Shown here piece by piece: positions 1 to 10,750 of a stretch of 64,000 bases of DNA (within the stretch, counting starts at the first letter, position 1; each line of letters begins with the position of its first letter). The stretch comes from Aristolochia californica. Its lineage: Eukaryota; Streptophyta; Magnoliopsida; Piperales; Aristolochiaceae. Both the position numbers and the translations under genes were made by a program. The notes under the pieces were generated by a model. The model made no database searches. It was given only the letters and a program-made list of their open reading frames with translations, and was not told where the DNA came from. The DNA lies in contig JARWKL010000003.1 in assembly GCA_029961685.1 (NCBI GenBank), forward strand, positions 17,354,467 through 17,418,466, in the 5' to 3' direction.

Positions 1-3000
1 TTACAACAATATTCTCCAGGTAAGATTTTTCAGCTAGAAAAGACTTTCCAAGAAACATGAGGCACTAATGGACTAAGGAGAATTATTTTTACTTGAATGA
101 CTTTTCCAACGCTTACTAAAATAAATGCACTAACAAAGACTTATAGTTTTAGAAAGTAATTTTTTTCAGGAAAAATTTCCAGGTAAGAATTTTCAACTTG
201 AAAGTGTTTCCTTGAAACATGAGACACTAATGGTCCACTGGAGACATATTTTTACTAGAAATACTTTTGCAATTGTTCCTAAAAAAATGCAATAACATAG
301 CCTTATGGTTGTAGAAAGTAATTTGTTTAAGCATAAAATGCCTTACCACAAAATTTTTTTGGTAAGATTTTTTAGCAAGAAAAGTGTTTTCAGGAAACAT
401 GAGACACTAATGGTCCTGGAGACATATTTTTTCAATGTTTTTGAAAACAATGCACTAACAAGGTCTTATAGTTGTACAAACTAATTTGTTTTAGCAAAAA
501 TTGCTTAACCAAAAAGTTTATCTCGTAAACATTTTCAGCTCGAAAAGTTCTTTTAGGAAAAATGAGGCACTAATGGTTCTTGGAGACACATTTTTACTAG
601 AAATGTTTTTCCAACATTTTCTTGAAAAAAATGCTCTAACAATGCCATATAGTTGGAGAAAGAATTTTCAAATTTGAACTTTCAACTAGAAATGTGTTTC
701 CAGGAAACATGTGCCTCTAATGTTACATGGAGACATATTTTTAATAGAAATAAATTTTTTGACATTTCATGAAAAATTGCACTAACAAGGCCTTATCCTG
801 GTAGAAAGTAATTTGTTTCAGACAAAATTTCCTAACCATAAAATCCTCCTGGTAAGACTTTTCAGCTAGAAAAGTGTTTCCTACCAAGAAACCCGAGGCA
901 TCAATAGTCCCTAGAAAAGAATTTTTACTAAACATACTTTCCCAACATTTCCTAAAAAAAGACACTAACAAGGCCTTATAAATGTAGAAAAAAATTTATT
1001 TCTACAAAAATTGCCTCACCATAAAATTTTCTTGGTAAGAATTTTCAGCTTGAAAAGTGTTTCTAGGAAATTACAAGCACTAATGGTCCCCAGAGATATA
1101 TTATTACTTGACATATTTTTCCTTCATTTTCTGAAAAAGTCACTAATAATGCCTTATTGTCGTGTTATGTAATTTGTTTCACAAAAAACATTGCCTTGCC
1201 TCAAATTTTTCTTGGTAAGAATTTTCTTCTAAAAAAGTGTTTCATTGAAACATGAAGTACTAATGGTCCTCAGAGAAGCATTTTTACTATAAATAATTTT
1301 CCAATATTTCCTGAAAAAAGGCATTAACAAGGCTTGACGGTTCTAGAAATTAATTTCTTTCAGCAAAAATTGCCATACTTCAAAATTTTTTGAGTAAGAA
1401 TATTCAACTAGAAATTTTTATTGCAAAACATGAAGCACTAATATCCCTGGAAATGTATTTTTACTAGAAATACTTTTCCAATGATTCCTGATAAAGGGCA
1501 CTTATAGGGCCTCACATTTATAGAAAGTAATTTGTTTCAACAAAAACTGCCTAACCAAAAAAATTTTGCTTGTAAGAATTTTCATCTTAAAATGTGTTTC
1601 TAGGAAACATGAGGCACTAATGGTCCTTGGAGATGTATTTTTACTAGAAATATTTTTCCAACGTTTCCTGGAAAATGGCACAAACAAGGCCATATAGGTG
1701 AAAAATGTAATTTGTTTCAGCAAAAATTGCCATATAACAAAATTTTCTTGTTAAGATTTGTTAGCTAGAAAAATGTTTCCAGGAAACATAATGCACTAAT
1801 GGTCATTGGAGACATATTTTTACTAGAAATATTTTTCCAATGTTGCCTAAAATAATGCACTAGAAAGGCCTTATAGTTGTAGAAACTAATTTGTTTCATC
1901 AAATATTTCCTAACCAAAAAGTTTCTTGGTAAGAATTTTCAGCTAGAAAAGTGTTTCTAGGAAACATGAGGCACTAAAAATCCCTGGAGATGTATTTTTA
2001 CTATAAATACTTTTCCAATGTTTTCTAAAAAAATACTCGAATAAGGCCTTGTAATTGTTGAAAGTAATTGTTGTAGAAACTAAATTGTTTAATAAAAAAC
2101 TGCCTTACAACCAAAATTTTCCTGGTATGTATTTTCAAATAGAAATGTGTTTCCAAGAAACATGTCACACAAATGGTACCTGGAGAAGGATTTTAACTAG
2201 AAATGCTTTTCCAACGTTTCTTGAAAAATTCACTAACAAGGCCTTATAGTTGTAGAAAGTAATTTGTTTCTACAAAAATTACCTCATCACAAATTTTTCT
2301 AGGTAAGAATTTTTAGCTTGAAAAGTTTTTCTTGGAAATGTGAGGCACTAATGGTACCTGGAGACATATTATTACTTGAAATATTTTTCTTACATTTCCT
2401 AAAAAGGGGCACTAATACCTTATAGTTGTTGAAAGTAATTAGTTTTACCAAAAATTTCCTTACCTCAAAAGTTTCCTGGTAAGTATTTTTCTTTAGAAAA
2501 GTGTTTCCATGAAACATGTCGCACTAATTGTCCCTAGAGATGAATTTTTACTATAAATAATTTTCCAATATTTTTTTAAAAAAGGCACTAAGAAGGCCTT
2601 ATAGTTCTAGAAAGTAGTTTTTTTTAGCTAAAATTGCCATATCTCAAAATTTTCCTGGAAAGAATTTTCAGTTAGATATGTGTTTATAGAAAACATGAGG
2701 CTCTAATTGTCCCTAGAGACGTATTTATACTAGAAATACTTTTCCAATGTTTCCTTAAAAAAAAGTGCTAACAAGGTGTTACATTTATAGAAAGTAATAT
2801 GTTTCAACAAAAAATGCCTTACTACAAAATTTTCACAGTCGCATATTTCCACTAGAATAATTATCCCAGGAAAAATGAGGACCTTGTAGACGTATGTTTC
2901 CTAGAAATATTTTTCCAACATTTCCAAAAAAATGCACTAACAAGGCCTTATAGTTGTAAATTGTAATTTGTTTCTACAAAAATTCCCTTATCTCAAATTT

Positions 3001-4932
3001 TTCTTGCTAAAAATGTTTAGGTTGAAATGTGTTTGCAAGAAACATGTGGCACTAAAGGTCATTGGAAATGTATTTTTCCTTGAAATTCATTTCCAATGTT
3101 TCCTAAAAAATGTACAAACAAGGCATTGTAGTAGTAGAAAGTAATTTGTTTCAATAAAAATTACCTTACCTCAAAATTTTGAAGGTAGGAATTTTCAACT
3201 AGAAAAGTATTTCAAGGAACAAGAGACACTAATGGTTCCTGGTTCCTATTTTTGTTAGAAATAAATTTCCAATGTTTTTTGAAAGAAGGCACTAACAAGG
3301 CCTTATAATTTTGGAAAGTAATTTGTTTAAACAAAAATTGCCTTACCACAAAATTTATCTAGTAAGAATTTTCAGCTAGAAAAGCTTTTCAAGGAAACAG
3401 GAGACACTAATGGTCCCAGGAGACAAATTTTTAGTAGAACTAAGTTTCCAACGTTTCCTCAAAAAGACCACAAACAAAGCCTTATAGTTGTAAAATGTAG
3501 TTTGTTTCAACAAAAATTGCCTTACCACAAATTTTTCCTTGCATGAAATTTCTGCTAGAAAAGTGTTTCTAGGAAACATGTGGCACAAATGGCCCCTGAA
3601 AATGTATTTTTTCTAGAAATATTTTCCAACGTTTGCGTAAAAAATGCATTAACTAGGTCGTGTAGTTCAAGAAAGTAATTTCTTTAAGCAAAAATTGTGT
3701 TACCAAAAAGTTTTCTAGGTAAGAATTTTCAGCTAGAAAAATCTTCCAAGAATCATGAGGCACACATAGTCCCAAGAGACGTATTTTTAATATAAATATT
3801 TTTCCAATGTTTCCAACAAAAATGAACTAACAAGGCCTTACAGTTCTCAAAAGTACTTTGTTTCAGCAAAAATTGCCTTATCACAATTTGTTTTTGGTAA
3901 AAATTTCAGCTAGAAAAGTGTTTCCAAAAAATATGAGGCGCTAATGGTCCGAGGAGACGAATTTTTACTACAATAATGTTCCCAACGTTTCCTGAAGAAA
4001 GGCACTAACAATGCCTTATAGTTTTAAAATTTATTTTGTTTCAACAAAAAATTCCTAAGAATTTCCTTACCAAAAAATTTTCATGGTGAGAATTTTCAGC
4101 TAGAAAACTATTTCCCAAAAATGTGAGTTACTAATGGTCCCTGGAGATGTATTTTTACTAGAACTACTTTTCCAACGTTTCTTGAAAAATAGATATAACA
4201 AGGCCTTACAGTTGTAAAATCTAATTTGTTTTAGCAAAATTTGTCTTCTCAAAAAATTTTCCAGGTAAGATTTTTCTGCAAGAAAAGTGGTTCCAGGAAA
4301 CATGAGGTACTTATGGTCCTTGGAGATGTATTTTTACTAGAAATATTTTACCAATGTTTCCTAAAAAAAATACATTAACAAGGCCTTATAATTGTTGAAA
4401 ATAATTTGTTTCAGAAAACATTTCTTTACCAAAAAGTTTGAATTTTCAGCTAGAAAAGTGTTTCCAAGAAACATGAGGCATTAACAGTCCCTAGAGAAGT
4501 ATTTTTACTAGAAATACTTTTCCAATGCTTCTTGAAAAAAAAATGAACCATCTTGCCCTAATAGTTGTAGAAAAAAATTTGTTGATGAAAAGTTTTGCTG
4601 CTAAGAGTTTTCAGCTTGAAAAGTGTTCCTGGAAACTTGAGGCCCTAAAGGTCCTTAGAGTCGTAATTTTACTAGAAATAATTTTCCAACGTTTCTTGAA
4701 AAAATTCAAAAGAAAAAAGGCCTTATAGTTGTAGAAAGAAATTTGTTTAAACAAAAATTGTCATACCACAAAATCTACTTGGTAAGAATTTTCATCTGGA
4801 AAAGTGTTTCTAAAAAATATAAGGCACTAATGGTCCATGGAGATGTATTTTTACTTGAAATATTTTTTCAATGTTTCGTAGAAAATGGCATTAACTAGGC
4901 CTTGTAATTGTCAAATGTAATTTGTTTTAGCA
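1..4932. repeat. Satellite A tandem array (about 177-bp monomer, ~28 copies)
   Basis: Imperfect tandem repeat running off the left edge of the window. A recurrent anchor (variants of aaggccttatagttgtagaaa) occurs near 128, 300, 466, 645, 793, 972, 1149, 1330, 1509, 1688, 1868, 2045, 2240, 2412, 2598, 2776, 2946, 3123, 3300, 3480, 3656, 3834, 4016, 4201, 4384, 4557, 4720 and 4897, giving a mean period of about 177 bp. The monomer is AT-rich, and copies differ by many substitutions and small indels, so it looks old and poorly homogenised. Each copy carries a short dyad around TGTTTCC-A-GGAAACA (clean at 1774-1788). The length is in the range common for plant centromeric or heterochromatic satellites, but nothing here proves centromere function. 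Short reading frames on both strands recur at the same monomer phase and are by-products of the repeat. The array ends exactly where an LTR begins. Confidence 0.95.
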
Positions 4933-5218
4933 TGTTGGAATATATGATGTAATTACGATGACACTGATGTAATTAGTTTACATTTCTGTCTCTTATTGAC
5001 TATTTCATAGGTTGAAGGATATACATGTAATATTGATACTTTTGATACTTATAAATATGACATATGGGGGAGGGTTTGGCCTAAGTCCAAAACCCTAATT
5101 TCCTATTCTCTCTTTGGAAGTGTACCATATTTCAAACCTCTCTTTCTCTTCTCTCTTCTCCTTTCTTCCTTCTATCTTTTCCCTAAAGTTATCATCTATG
5201 GAATCTTGAAAATCAACA
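4933..5218 (+). mobile_element. 5' LTR of a Ty1/copia-like element (element 1)
   Basis: Begins TGTTGGAATATATGATG directly after satellite A and ends ...AATCAACA directly before a tRNA-Met primer-binding-site-like sequence, which fixes both ends (286 bp). A TATA box (TATAAATA) lies at 5050-5057, followed by a pyrimidine-rich CT tract (about 5125-5175), as expected of a plant LTR promoter and leader. No second copy of this LTR is present in the window, so the element has lost its 3' end or was joined to another element. The last satellite bases before it are tagca (4928-4932). The matching target duplication cannot be found because the 3' side is missing. Confidence 0.85.
5050..5057 (+). promoter_or_regulatory. 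LTR TATA box (element 1)
   Basis: TATAAATA within the 286-bp LTR, about 170 bp before the LTR end. It is called by motif and position only. Confidence 0.5.
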
Positions 5219-5230
5219 TGGTATCAGACC
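5219..5230 (+). other. Primer-binding site (initiator Met tRNA), element 1
   Basis: TGGTATCAGACC starts immediately after the LTR-terminal CA. It matches the plant copia primer-binding consensus TGGTATCAGAGC at all but one position and defines the start of minus-strand DNA synthesis for this element. Confidence 0.8.
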
Positions 5231-7731
5231 GGTGATTGATTTTTCAGGATTCCAGTTGGGTTTTCTCTACCCATATTTTCTTATATGCTTCCCGGTGAAT
5301 GAGTTCTTCTCTCTGAAAGAATTTCAGATGCTTCCTGGTAAAAGATTGATTGGCTGATGCTCTTTTATTTGTTTTAAGACGAGAACCCATATAAGTATAA
5401 GGCTTTCTACTTTGTGCTTCATTACTCAGCTCGTAAAGTTTTTTATTGTTCCACAAAATCAAAGGAACTCTCCATGGATGGAATAATATCACTAAACTCA
5501 GCCATCATCACTCTATTTGGCTCGTAAGTTTTTTTTCTTCTCTTCATTCCAGAATTTTTGTTCCCCTGTTATGGAATTCAGAATGGAAGAGAATTGTTGC
5601 TGCTGTAAAAGAAGCAGTACGAGAGGTGGTTATTGCTGAAAAAAGATGGTTTTCTGTTAAAGACTACTTCTACATGATAGCCATTGTTCTTGAATGGTAG
5701 AGGTTCACAACTTCCATTAGTTTGCTGGTTCTGGTAATGTTCTTTGTCATGACAAAAGCAGTTTTAACTCTATCTGGGATTTTTTTTTATGAAGAGAATG
5801 GGCTTGCATGTGGTTTCCATGGCTGCTGCTTCAGTAATACTGTGCCAACCTTGATTCTCAATCCTATTTGTTATTTCCTGATGACCTCCACCCGTTTCGC
5901 TATTGTCTCTTGGTGAGCCCTTCTATTAGGAAAGATTGCTGCATACCAGCATACCATTTTTATCTTACATCTCTGTTCGAAATTCATGGCTTGATGAAGT
6001 CGTGCACAGTAAAACAGGTAAGATCTTGGGATAAAGACTTCCATTGATTGAGAAGAGTTATCGTCCAGCTATTGCTGTATTGACTGGTGATTTTTTTCTG
6101 TTTGGAAAGTTTTCGTTTCAGTTACAGAAGATCAAGCTGAACTGGCAATATTTCACGTTGCTGTAAATCTAGAAAAAAAATGCTGCTATTATTCTGGAAA
6201 ATCTTGCTGATTGAGATAGTGGATGTTGCAGTTCGATGCTAAGATAAGAAACAAGACTCTCAGTTCTGTATCTTGCTCTCCTCTCTGTTTTGAGAAAATT
6301 TGCAGCAGTTGAACTATGGTATCTACCTTAATATTCTAACCAATGTGGCGAACGCCATGGTAGACTGTATCTTGCTTACCTCTACAACACTTATACATCT
6401 GTTGGTATCAATCCCTCAAAGGAAGAGGGAGTTTTTGGCAGTTCACGCAGTGTTGGGAGAAGCAACAAAAGCAACACTCTTGGTTGGCATTCAGCAACAA
6501 CAACAACTAAAATCTCTTATATGGGAAGGTACAAACAAAAAATTATTATTCGGAGATAATCTTTCCATAATCCTTGATTCATGTGATCTCTGTTTGATCC
6601 CGAGAGATTAATCTGGAAATAAAGATTGGTAATGCCAGCATAGATCTTCGGATTGTGCAACTCTATCCTCAGTTTATTCTGAATCAACTGAGTTCATTCT
6701 ATTATGTTGTTCGTATCCCGAGTTGCTGATTATCCTCAGAAAGTATTGGTATCATAACCACCAGGTTGTTGCTTATATCTACTGATTTGCTGAGTATAGC
6801 AAGATTTACGAGTTGCTGATTTAACTCAGATCAGTGAAGTGTGACTCGGGAAAGGTCCACTCGCACTCACAAGTCCGCTTGACTCAGTCATATCAACTCG
6901 GTCACTTGACTCAATCTGAGTTTTCTACTCTACTCGACGTGACTCAGTATTGGTGACTCGGCTTGACTCACTTATTGAGTGTAGAAGTTGATATCTGCTA
7001 CATTCTTCACTTCGGCTGGGTTATTATCTTGGATTATTGCCAACTTATTATTTGGTGCGCATCTTCCTTATTCAATGATGGACTCTTTGTAGATTATTTT
7101 ATGTGTCCTTATTAAGGATTTTCATTATTTGGTACGTGTTATTTGGGCATTGGCCCATAACCGTTGTTGCTATTGTGTCTCTTTGATTGAGACATTATTT
7201 TTGAAGGAGAATTCCTCTTTTGTTTTCCTTGGGTTCATTATTTGTTTACTATTGTCGGCATTGGTTCATTTGATGCAGAATTTGAATTTCTTAAAAAAAT
7301 AAAGCACATGATGGCCTCAACATGTTATCTTCCTCCTACCCACTACCCTTTGACAGTCTTTCCCTTTCCATCCTTTATTTGACTTTCACTTGCCCTTATT
7401 GGCCAACCCTTTTAAAGCATTCCTTTGGTTAGTCCCTTTTATTCATATGGGTGTTTTAAGTTCATTGAGACTTTTTATTGGTACCTGTGGGTCTTTTATC
7501 ACCGTCTTGTGAAAGATAGACATTACCCACTTTAGTGATTATTTTCACTATATTTTTTCAAAATCCTTTGAGGTTGGTTTCGACTTATATTTTATCACCC
7601 ATTTCTACCCTTTGAGAGTTTGTACTTGGTGTCGTACTTATCCTTGCGACACCGTGATGGAGGAGCTTATTACTACATATATATTTTTTGGTTCAAGCTG
7701 GGATCACTGCCATTACCTCCCAACTTGAGGA
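5231..7731 (+). mobile_element. Non-coding interior of element 1 (degenerate or non-autonomous)
   Basis: About 2.5 kb between the element 1 primer-binding site and the truncated LTR at 7732. I see no Gag knuckle, protease, integrase, RT or RNase H motif in any frame. The longest open frames (5446-5700, 6300-6611) match nothing I recognise and look like chance frames. Two short related segments with the words gagttgctgat lie near 6718 and 6810. The last 42 bases before the purine tract (7688-7729) match 13641-13682 in the nested element 3 at about 40 of 42 positions. That matching sequence ends in a polypurine-like cttgagg directly before the next LTR. The interior therefore looks like a non-autonomous element or the fused remains of two elements; the breakpoint cannot be placed. 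Confidence 0.6.
6842..6970 (+). repeat. Cluster of TGACTC(A/G) motifs
   Basis: Six TGACTC hexamers at 6842, 6880, 6907, 6940, 6954 and 6964; four continue to TGACTCA (6880, 6907, 6940, 6964). Interspersed actcgg words make the stretch weakly repetitive. TGACTCA resembles the GCN4/bZIP core, but the stretch lies in the interior of a defective retroelement rather than at a promoter, so a regulatory role is only a possibility. Confidence 0.6.
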
Positions 7732-8098
7732 TGTTACAATGTGGGACCCACCATGAGGACGTGCGAAACCAAGAAGAGTCCTCACCCAAGCAAGCACAAG
7801 TTAAGGAATTAAGAAGCACAAGCTGAATTGAGTTAGAAGACTTGAAGATCAAGTGGGACCCAAAAATATCTCACGAGTTGTCAACCTTATCAAGATAAGC
7901 TGGAAGATCATGAGGGACCCACAAGGATAAGGCTACGAGCTGGCCTTCTCCCTTATATTCACATGAATGAAGAAAGAGTCCTAGTTCAACTCATATTAGT
8001 CTTCTAGTAGATTGGTTTGGATAGACTTATCTTAGAGAGTTAGAGTTGGAATGTAATTAGGATTGAAAGGCTAATTATATAAGGACTCTACCTCCTCC
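7732..8098 (+). mobile_element. Truncated LTR of the copia family (element 2 copy A)
   Basis: Starts TGTTACAATGTGGG directly after a cttgagg purine tract and runs colinearly with the complete LTRs at 8586 and 16371. It stops at ...ctctacctcctcc, just before the point where those LTRs have their TATA box. It then passes straight into satellite B. It lacks one unit of the 27-bp direct duplication (gtgggRcccaccatg) that the two complete LTRs carry near their 5' ends, so it is either the ancestral form or a slippage deletion. No element body belonging to it is visible except the purine tract upstream. Confidence 0.8.
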
Positions 8099-8585
8099 AT
8101 TTGCATCTTTAACATGTTTCAATCAAGCACATCCTTATTTAAAACATTTATAGAAATCTCCTTCTTATAAAATTCCAAGCTATTAGGGTTGAACTAGTGG
8201 AATTTCCAGAACTTAGATAACAAAACTTTTGTGTTCATTTGTGTTGAGTGAGCAAATTTTCTTTACCTACATTTGTTATTTTTTTAAATCTTTTCCATCC
8301 ATAAACTCTAAAATTTTCATTTTGTTTTGAAAATGTTTGCCTTATCAAAATTGTTTACAGGATGAAGGGAAAGTGAAAACACAAGTTTTGATTTAAGAAA
8401 AAGTATACATCTAAAATAGAATTGCACAAATGTAGAGAGAGATAATTCCAAAAAGTGTCTATAATTTTTAGGTATTTTAAAATCTTTTAAATTTTTATAT
8501 ATTAGGTTTTGCAATCGTTAAGAAAAGGGGGAGGCGGGGGAATTTTACTTGAGTGTTGACTCCGAAACCATAAGTCCTTTAATAC
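8098..8585. repeat. Partial satellite B monomer left of the copia element
   Basis: From catttgcatctttaacatg onward the sequence follows the satellite B monomer colinearly through the G-rich island (about 8521-8545) to aatccataag-like sequence. It is then interrupted by the copia LTR at 8586. The continuation of the same monomer (catacaaaaagaatatagccc) resumes at 17027 on the far side of the element, proving that the copia element landed inside a satellite B unit. Confidence 0.92.
8581..8585. repeat. Target-site duplication, left copy (copia element 2)
   Basis: aatac, paired with catac at 17027-17031. Four of five bases match. Both align to cttac of the uninterrupted satellite B monomer. Confidence 0.75.
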
Positions 8586-9239
8586 TGTTACAATGTGGGG
8601 CCCACCATGGTGCTCGAGCTGGTGGGACCCACCATGAGGACGTAGGTCATCAAGAAGAATCCTAGAGGACTTGGGACACCAAAAATATTCCTCTCTCAAA
8701 GCTAGCTCGAGTAAAGGAATCAAGAAGCACAAGCTGAGTTGATCTAGAAGACTTGAAGATTAGTGGGGCCCAAAGATCTCATGAGATGGCACAATTATCA
8801 AGGTGCACTGGAGAATCATGAGGGGCCCACTAGGATAAGTCCACAAGCTGGATTATCCCTTTTATATACGTGGATAATAAGGAACTCCTAGTTCTAGTCC
8901 AATTAGTCTTCTAGGAGTTCTAGTTTGAATAGACTTACTTATATTGAGACTTACTTATCTTGAAGAGTTAGAGTTAGAATGTAATTAGGATTGAATGACA
9001 ACTTGTATGAGGACTCTACCTCTTCCTCTCCTATAAATATAGAGGTTTTAATTCTGAATTAATCAAGCAACACATTCAATCCCGAGTTTGTTCCCTCTCT
9101 CCCTCTTCTTGCTTGGCGCAGCTAATCCTTTCCCTTTTAATTTTTTCAGCTCTACCCGAGAGCTTTTCTCCCCTTTTATCTCTTTTTCTTTCTTATTTAT
9201 TTTTCTCGTGATTATGGACAAGGGTTCCTAAATTCAACT
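8586..9239 (+). mobile_element. 5' LTR of copia element 2
   Basis: 654 bp, beginning TGTTACAATGTGGGGCCC and ending ...aaattcaact immediately before the primer-binding site. The terminal CA expected from the 3' LTR (ttcaaca) is mutated here. It contains a 15-bp direct repeat (gtgggRcccaccatg at 8595-8609 and 8622-8636), a TATA box, and a CT-rich stretch before its end. It aligns along its full length with 16371-17026. Confidence 0.93.
9032..9039 (+). promoter_or_regulatory. LTR TATA box (copia element 2, 5' LTR)
   Basis: TATAAATA preceded by a CT-rich stretch. The same motif sits at 16819-16826 in the 3' LTR. It likely marks the U3 promoter that once drove the element's genomic RNA. Confidence 0.6.
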
Positions 9240-9251
9240 TGGTATCAGAGC
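9240..9251 (+). other. Primer-binding site (initiator Met tRNA), copia element 2
   Basis: TGGTATCAGAGC, the exact plant copia consensus complementary to the 3' end of initiator Met tRNA, directly following the 5' LTR. Confidence 0.92.
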
Positions 9252-9692
9252 AACATATTTAGGATCCCTCGACAAAAGATTGCTCTAGAAAAGATGATCA
9301 ACACCACTCAAAGAAGGCTCTTGTGTGAAGGAATAACACTTGCCGAGAGATAAGTGTTCAAAAAATTTTATTTTATGCTACTGGTTCTCGTTTTTTTTAT
9401 GTTGGTTCAAGGAATATGCATGCCCCTAAATCTAGAAGGAGCTATCAAAACAATTTTATTGTTTAAAAATTTTGTTTGCCGAGACCAGTTCATACTCAGA
9501 TTATTGAAATTTTTTTTGCTTGGGATAAGGTTTCCCTGATATTGAAGATTACTATTGAACCTCTTATGAGGTGTTTTCTGAAAAAAAAAATATAATTCAC
9601 ATTGATGCTATATTTACATATACCGAGTTGATTGAAGAAGTGCTACTTGGTGATATTATTTGAAGTTTTTTTTTGAAAAAGAAGAGTCCATC
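9252..9692 (+). other. Untranslated leader of copia element 2
   Basis: About 440 bp between the primer-binding site and the gag start. It has no recognisable coding content and includes several A- and T-runs. A 61-codon open frame at 9354-9539 has no recognisable similarity and is probably chance. Confidence 0.6.
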
Positions 9693-10246
9693 ATGGCTGA
9701 TGAGAATATGAATATCAAAGGTGATATACTGAAGATCACCACCATACCCTTACGTCGGGTTTCAAATTTTATGAGTTGGTCAACCTCGGTTAGGAGGTTT
9801 CTCATAACCAAAGACCTACTTGGTCACCTCACTACTTGAGGACCACCTATTGATGAAGATGATATTTTTTATATGAAATGGCTGAAGAATGATACTTTGG
9901 TAATTGGTTGGCTAATAAATAGCATGGAAGCACATGTCTCTAGTAATGTTATTATCTTGACACTGCTAAACATATTTGGGAGAGATGTACTAAACGATAT
10001 TCAAGCCTTGATACACTGCATAGACCCTATAGTGTTGGCAGAACAGATAATATTAAATGCACTCATTGTAAATTTTGGGGCCAGACTATAGACCAGTGCC
10101 GTTATAGGGCATGCACTTACTGTGGTAGATATGACCACTATAAATAAATATGCTATAAGGCTAATGACAAGTCAGAATCAATGAGGGCTAATCAAGCCCT
10201 CATTAATGATGCGCAAGCAGACCATCCCCCAACACTAGTTGCATAG
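9693..10246 (+). pseudogene. gag: gag pseudogene (copia element 2)
   Basis: Once encoded the nucleocapsid protein that packages element RNA. It starts at ATG 9693 (MADENM), and the early part resembles the N-terminal half of copia Gag (SVRRFLITKDLL, then FYMKWLKND). Breaks: an in-frame TGA at 9837, then a change of frame near 9955-9959 into the frame that continues to pol. Two CCHC-type zinc knuckles follow. The first (10058-10099) has the histidine position replaced by Gln. The second (10112-10153) keeps C-C-H-C spacing but is interrupted by TAA at 10145. Another stop, TAG, lies at 10244. Only about 100 codons precede the knuckles, much shorter than usual for copia Gag, so an internal deletion is likely between the KRYS-like segment and the first knuckle. 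Confidence 0.82.
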
Positions 10247-10294
10247 AAAATTATTACTAATGAAGAGTATGAATTATTTCAGAAAATAAAGACC

Positions 10295-10750
10295 ATGCTA
10301 GGGTCTTCTCCCATCCACTCTGCCACTACTTCTGCCACTACTGCTTCAGGTATGCTATCTGCGTCCTCTTCATCCTGGATAATTGATTCAGAAGCCTCCG
10401 AGCATCTTACAGGTAACAAAACTTTATTACATTCTTTATCTCTGAGTCTTTCGCACAAGTTTGTTACCATAGCTGATGGTTCTCAAACCAAAGTCCAACG
10501 AAAAGGTTCCACTTCTGTCACCCCATCACTTCCGCTCAATGATATTCTTTTTGTTCCTTCCTTTCCTTTAAACTTGCTCTCTTTGAGTCAGCTTACAAAA
10601 TATTTTAATTGCTCGATTACCTTCACACCTACTGTTTTTCAGGATCTTATAACGCAGCAAGTGATTGGTGGAGGCCATGAACAAGGGGGGCTCTACTACT
10701 CTAACGTGCCAAAGGTCAATATGGTGTCTACTATTGAGAATGATACACGA
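10295..10750 (+). pseudogene. pol: pol pseudogene, aspartic protease part (copia element 2)
   Basis: Retroviral-type aspartic protease that would cleave the Gag-Pol polyprotein. It is in the same frame as the second half of gag, consistent with a single Gag-Pol frame in the ancestor. The active-site region reads WIIDSEASEHLTG, with the Asp codon at 10385-10387. The Gly of the normal D-S/T-G triad is Glu (codon 10391), which should inactivate the enzyme. Downstream segments (ILFVPSFPLNLLSLSQL) are typical of the copia protease C-terminal half. The frame is open through this part and leads into the integrase zinc domain, where a 1-bp deletion breaks it near 10775. Confidence 0.85.

Noticed and set aside
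741..4728. Repeated 60-80 codon frames in satellite A
   Set aside because: They fall at the same monomer phase, differ by frequent stops and indels, and show no start or codon pattern suggesting selection.
1..4932. CRISPR array
   Set aside because: The repeats are long, degenerate and directly adjacent, with no constant-repeat/unique-spacer alternation, and the sequence is plant.
5446..6611. Open frames of 64-103 codons in the element 1 interior as host or element genes
   Set aside because: No recognisable domain, no neighbouring frame that continues them, and composition like the surrounding non-coding sequence.
7732..8098. Solo LTR at 7732
   Set aside because: It is cut off before the TATA box, has no right end and no target duplication, so it is a truncated LTR rather than a solo LTR.
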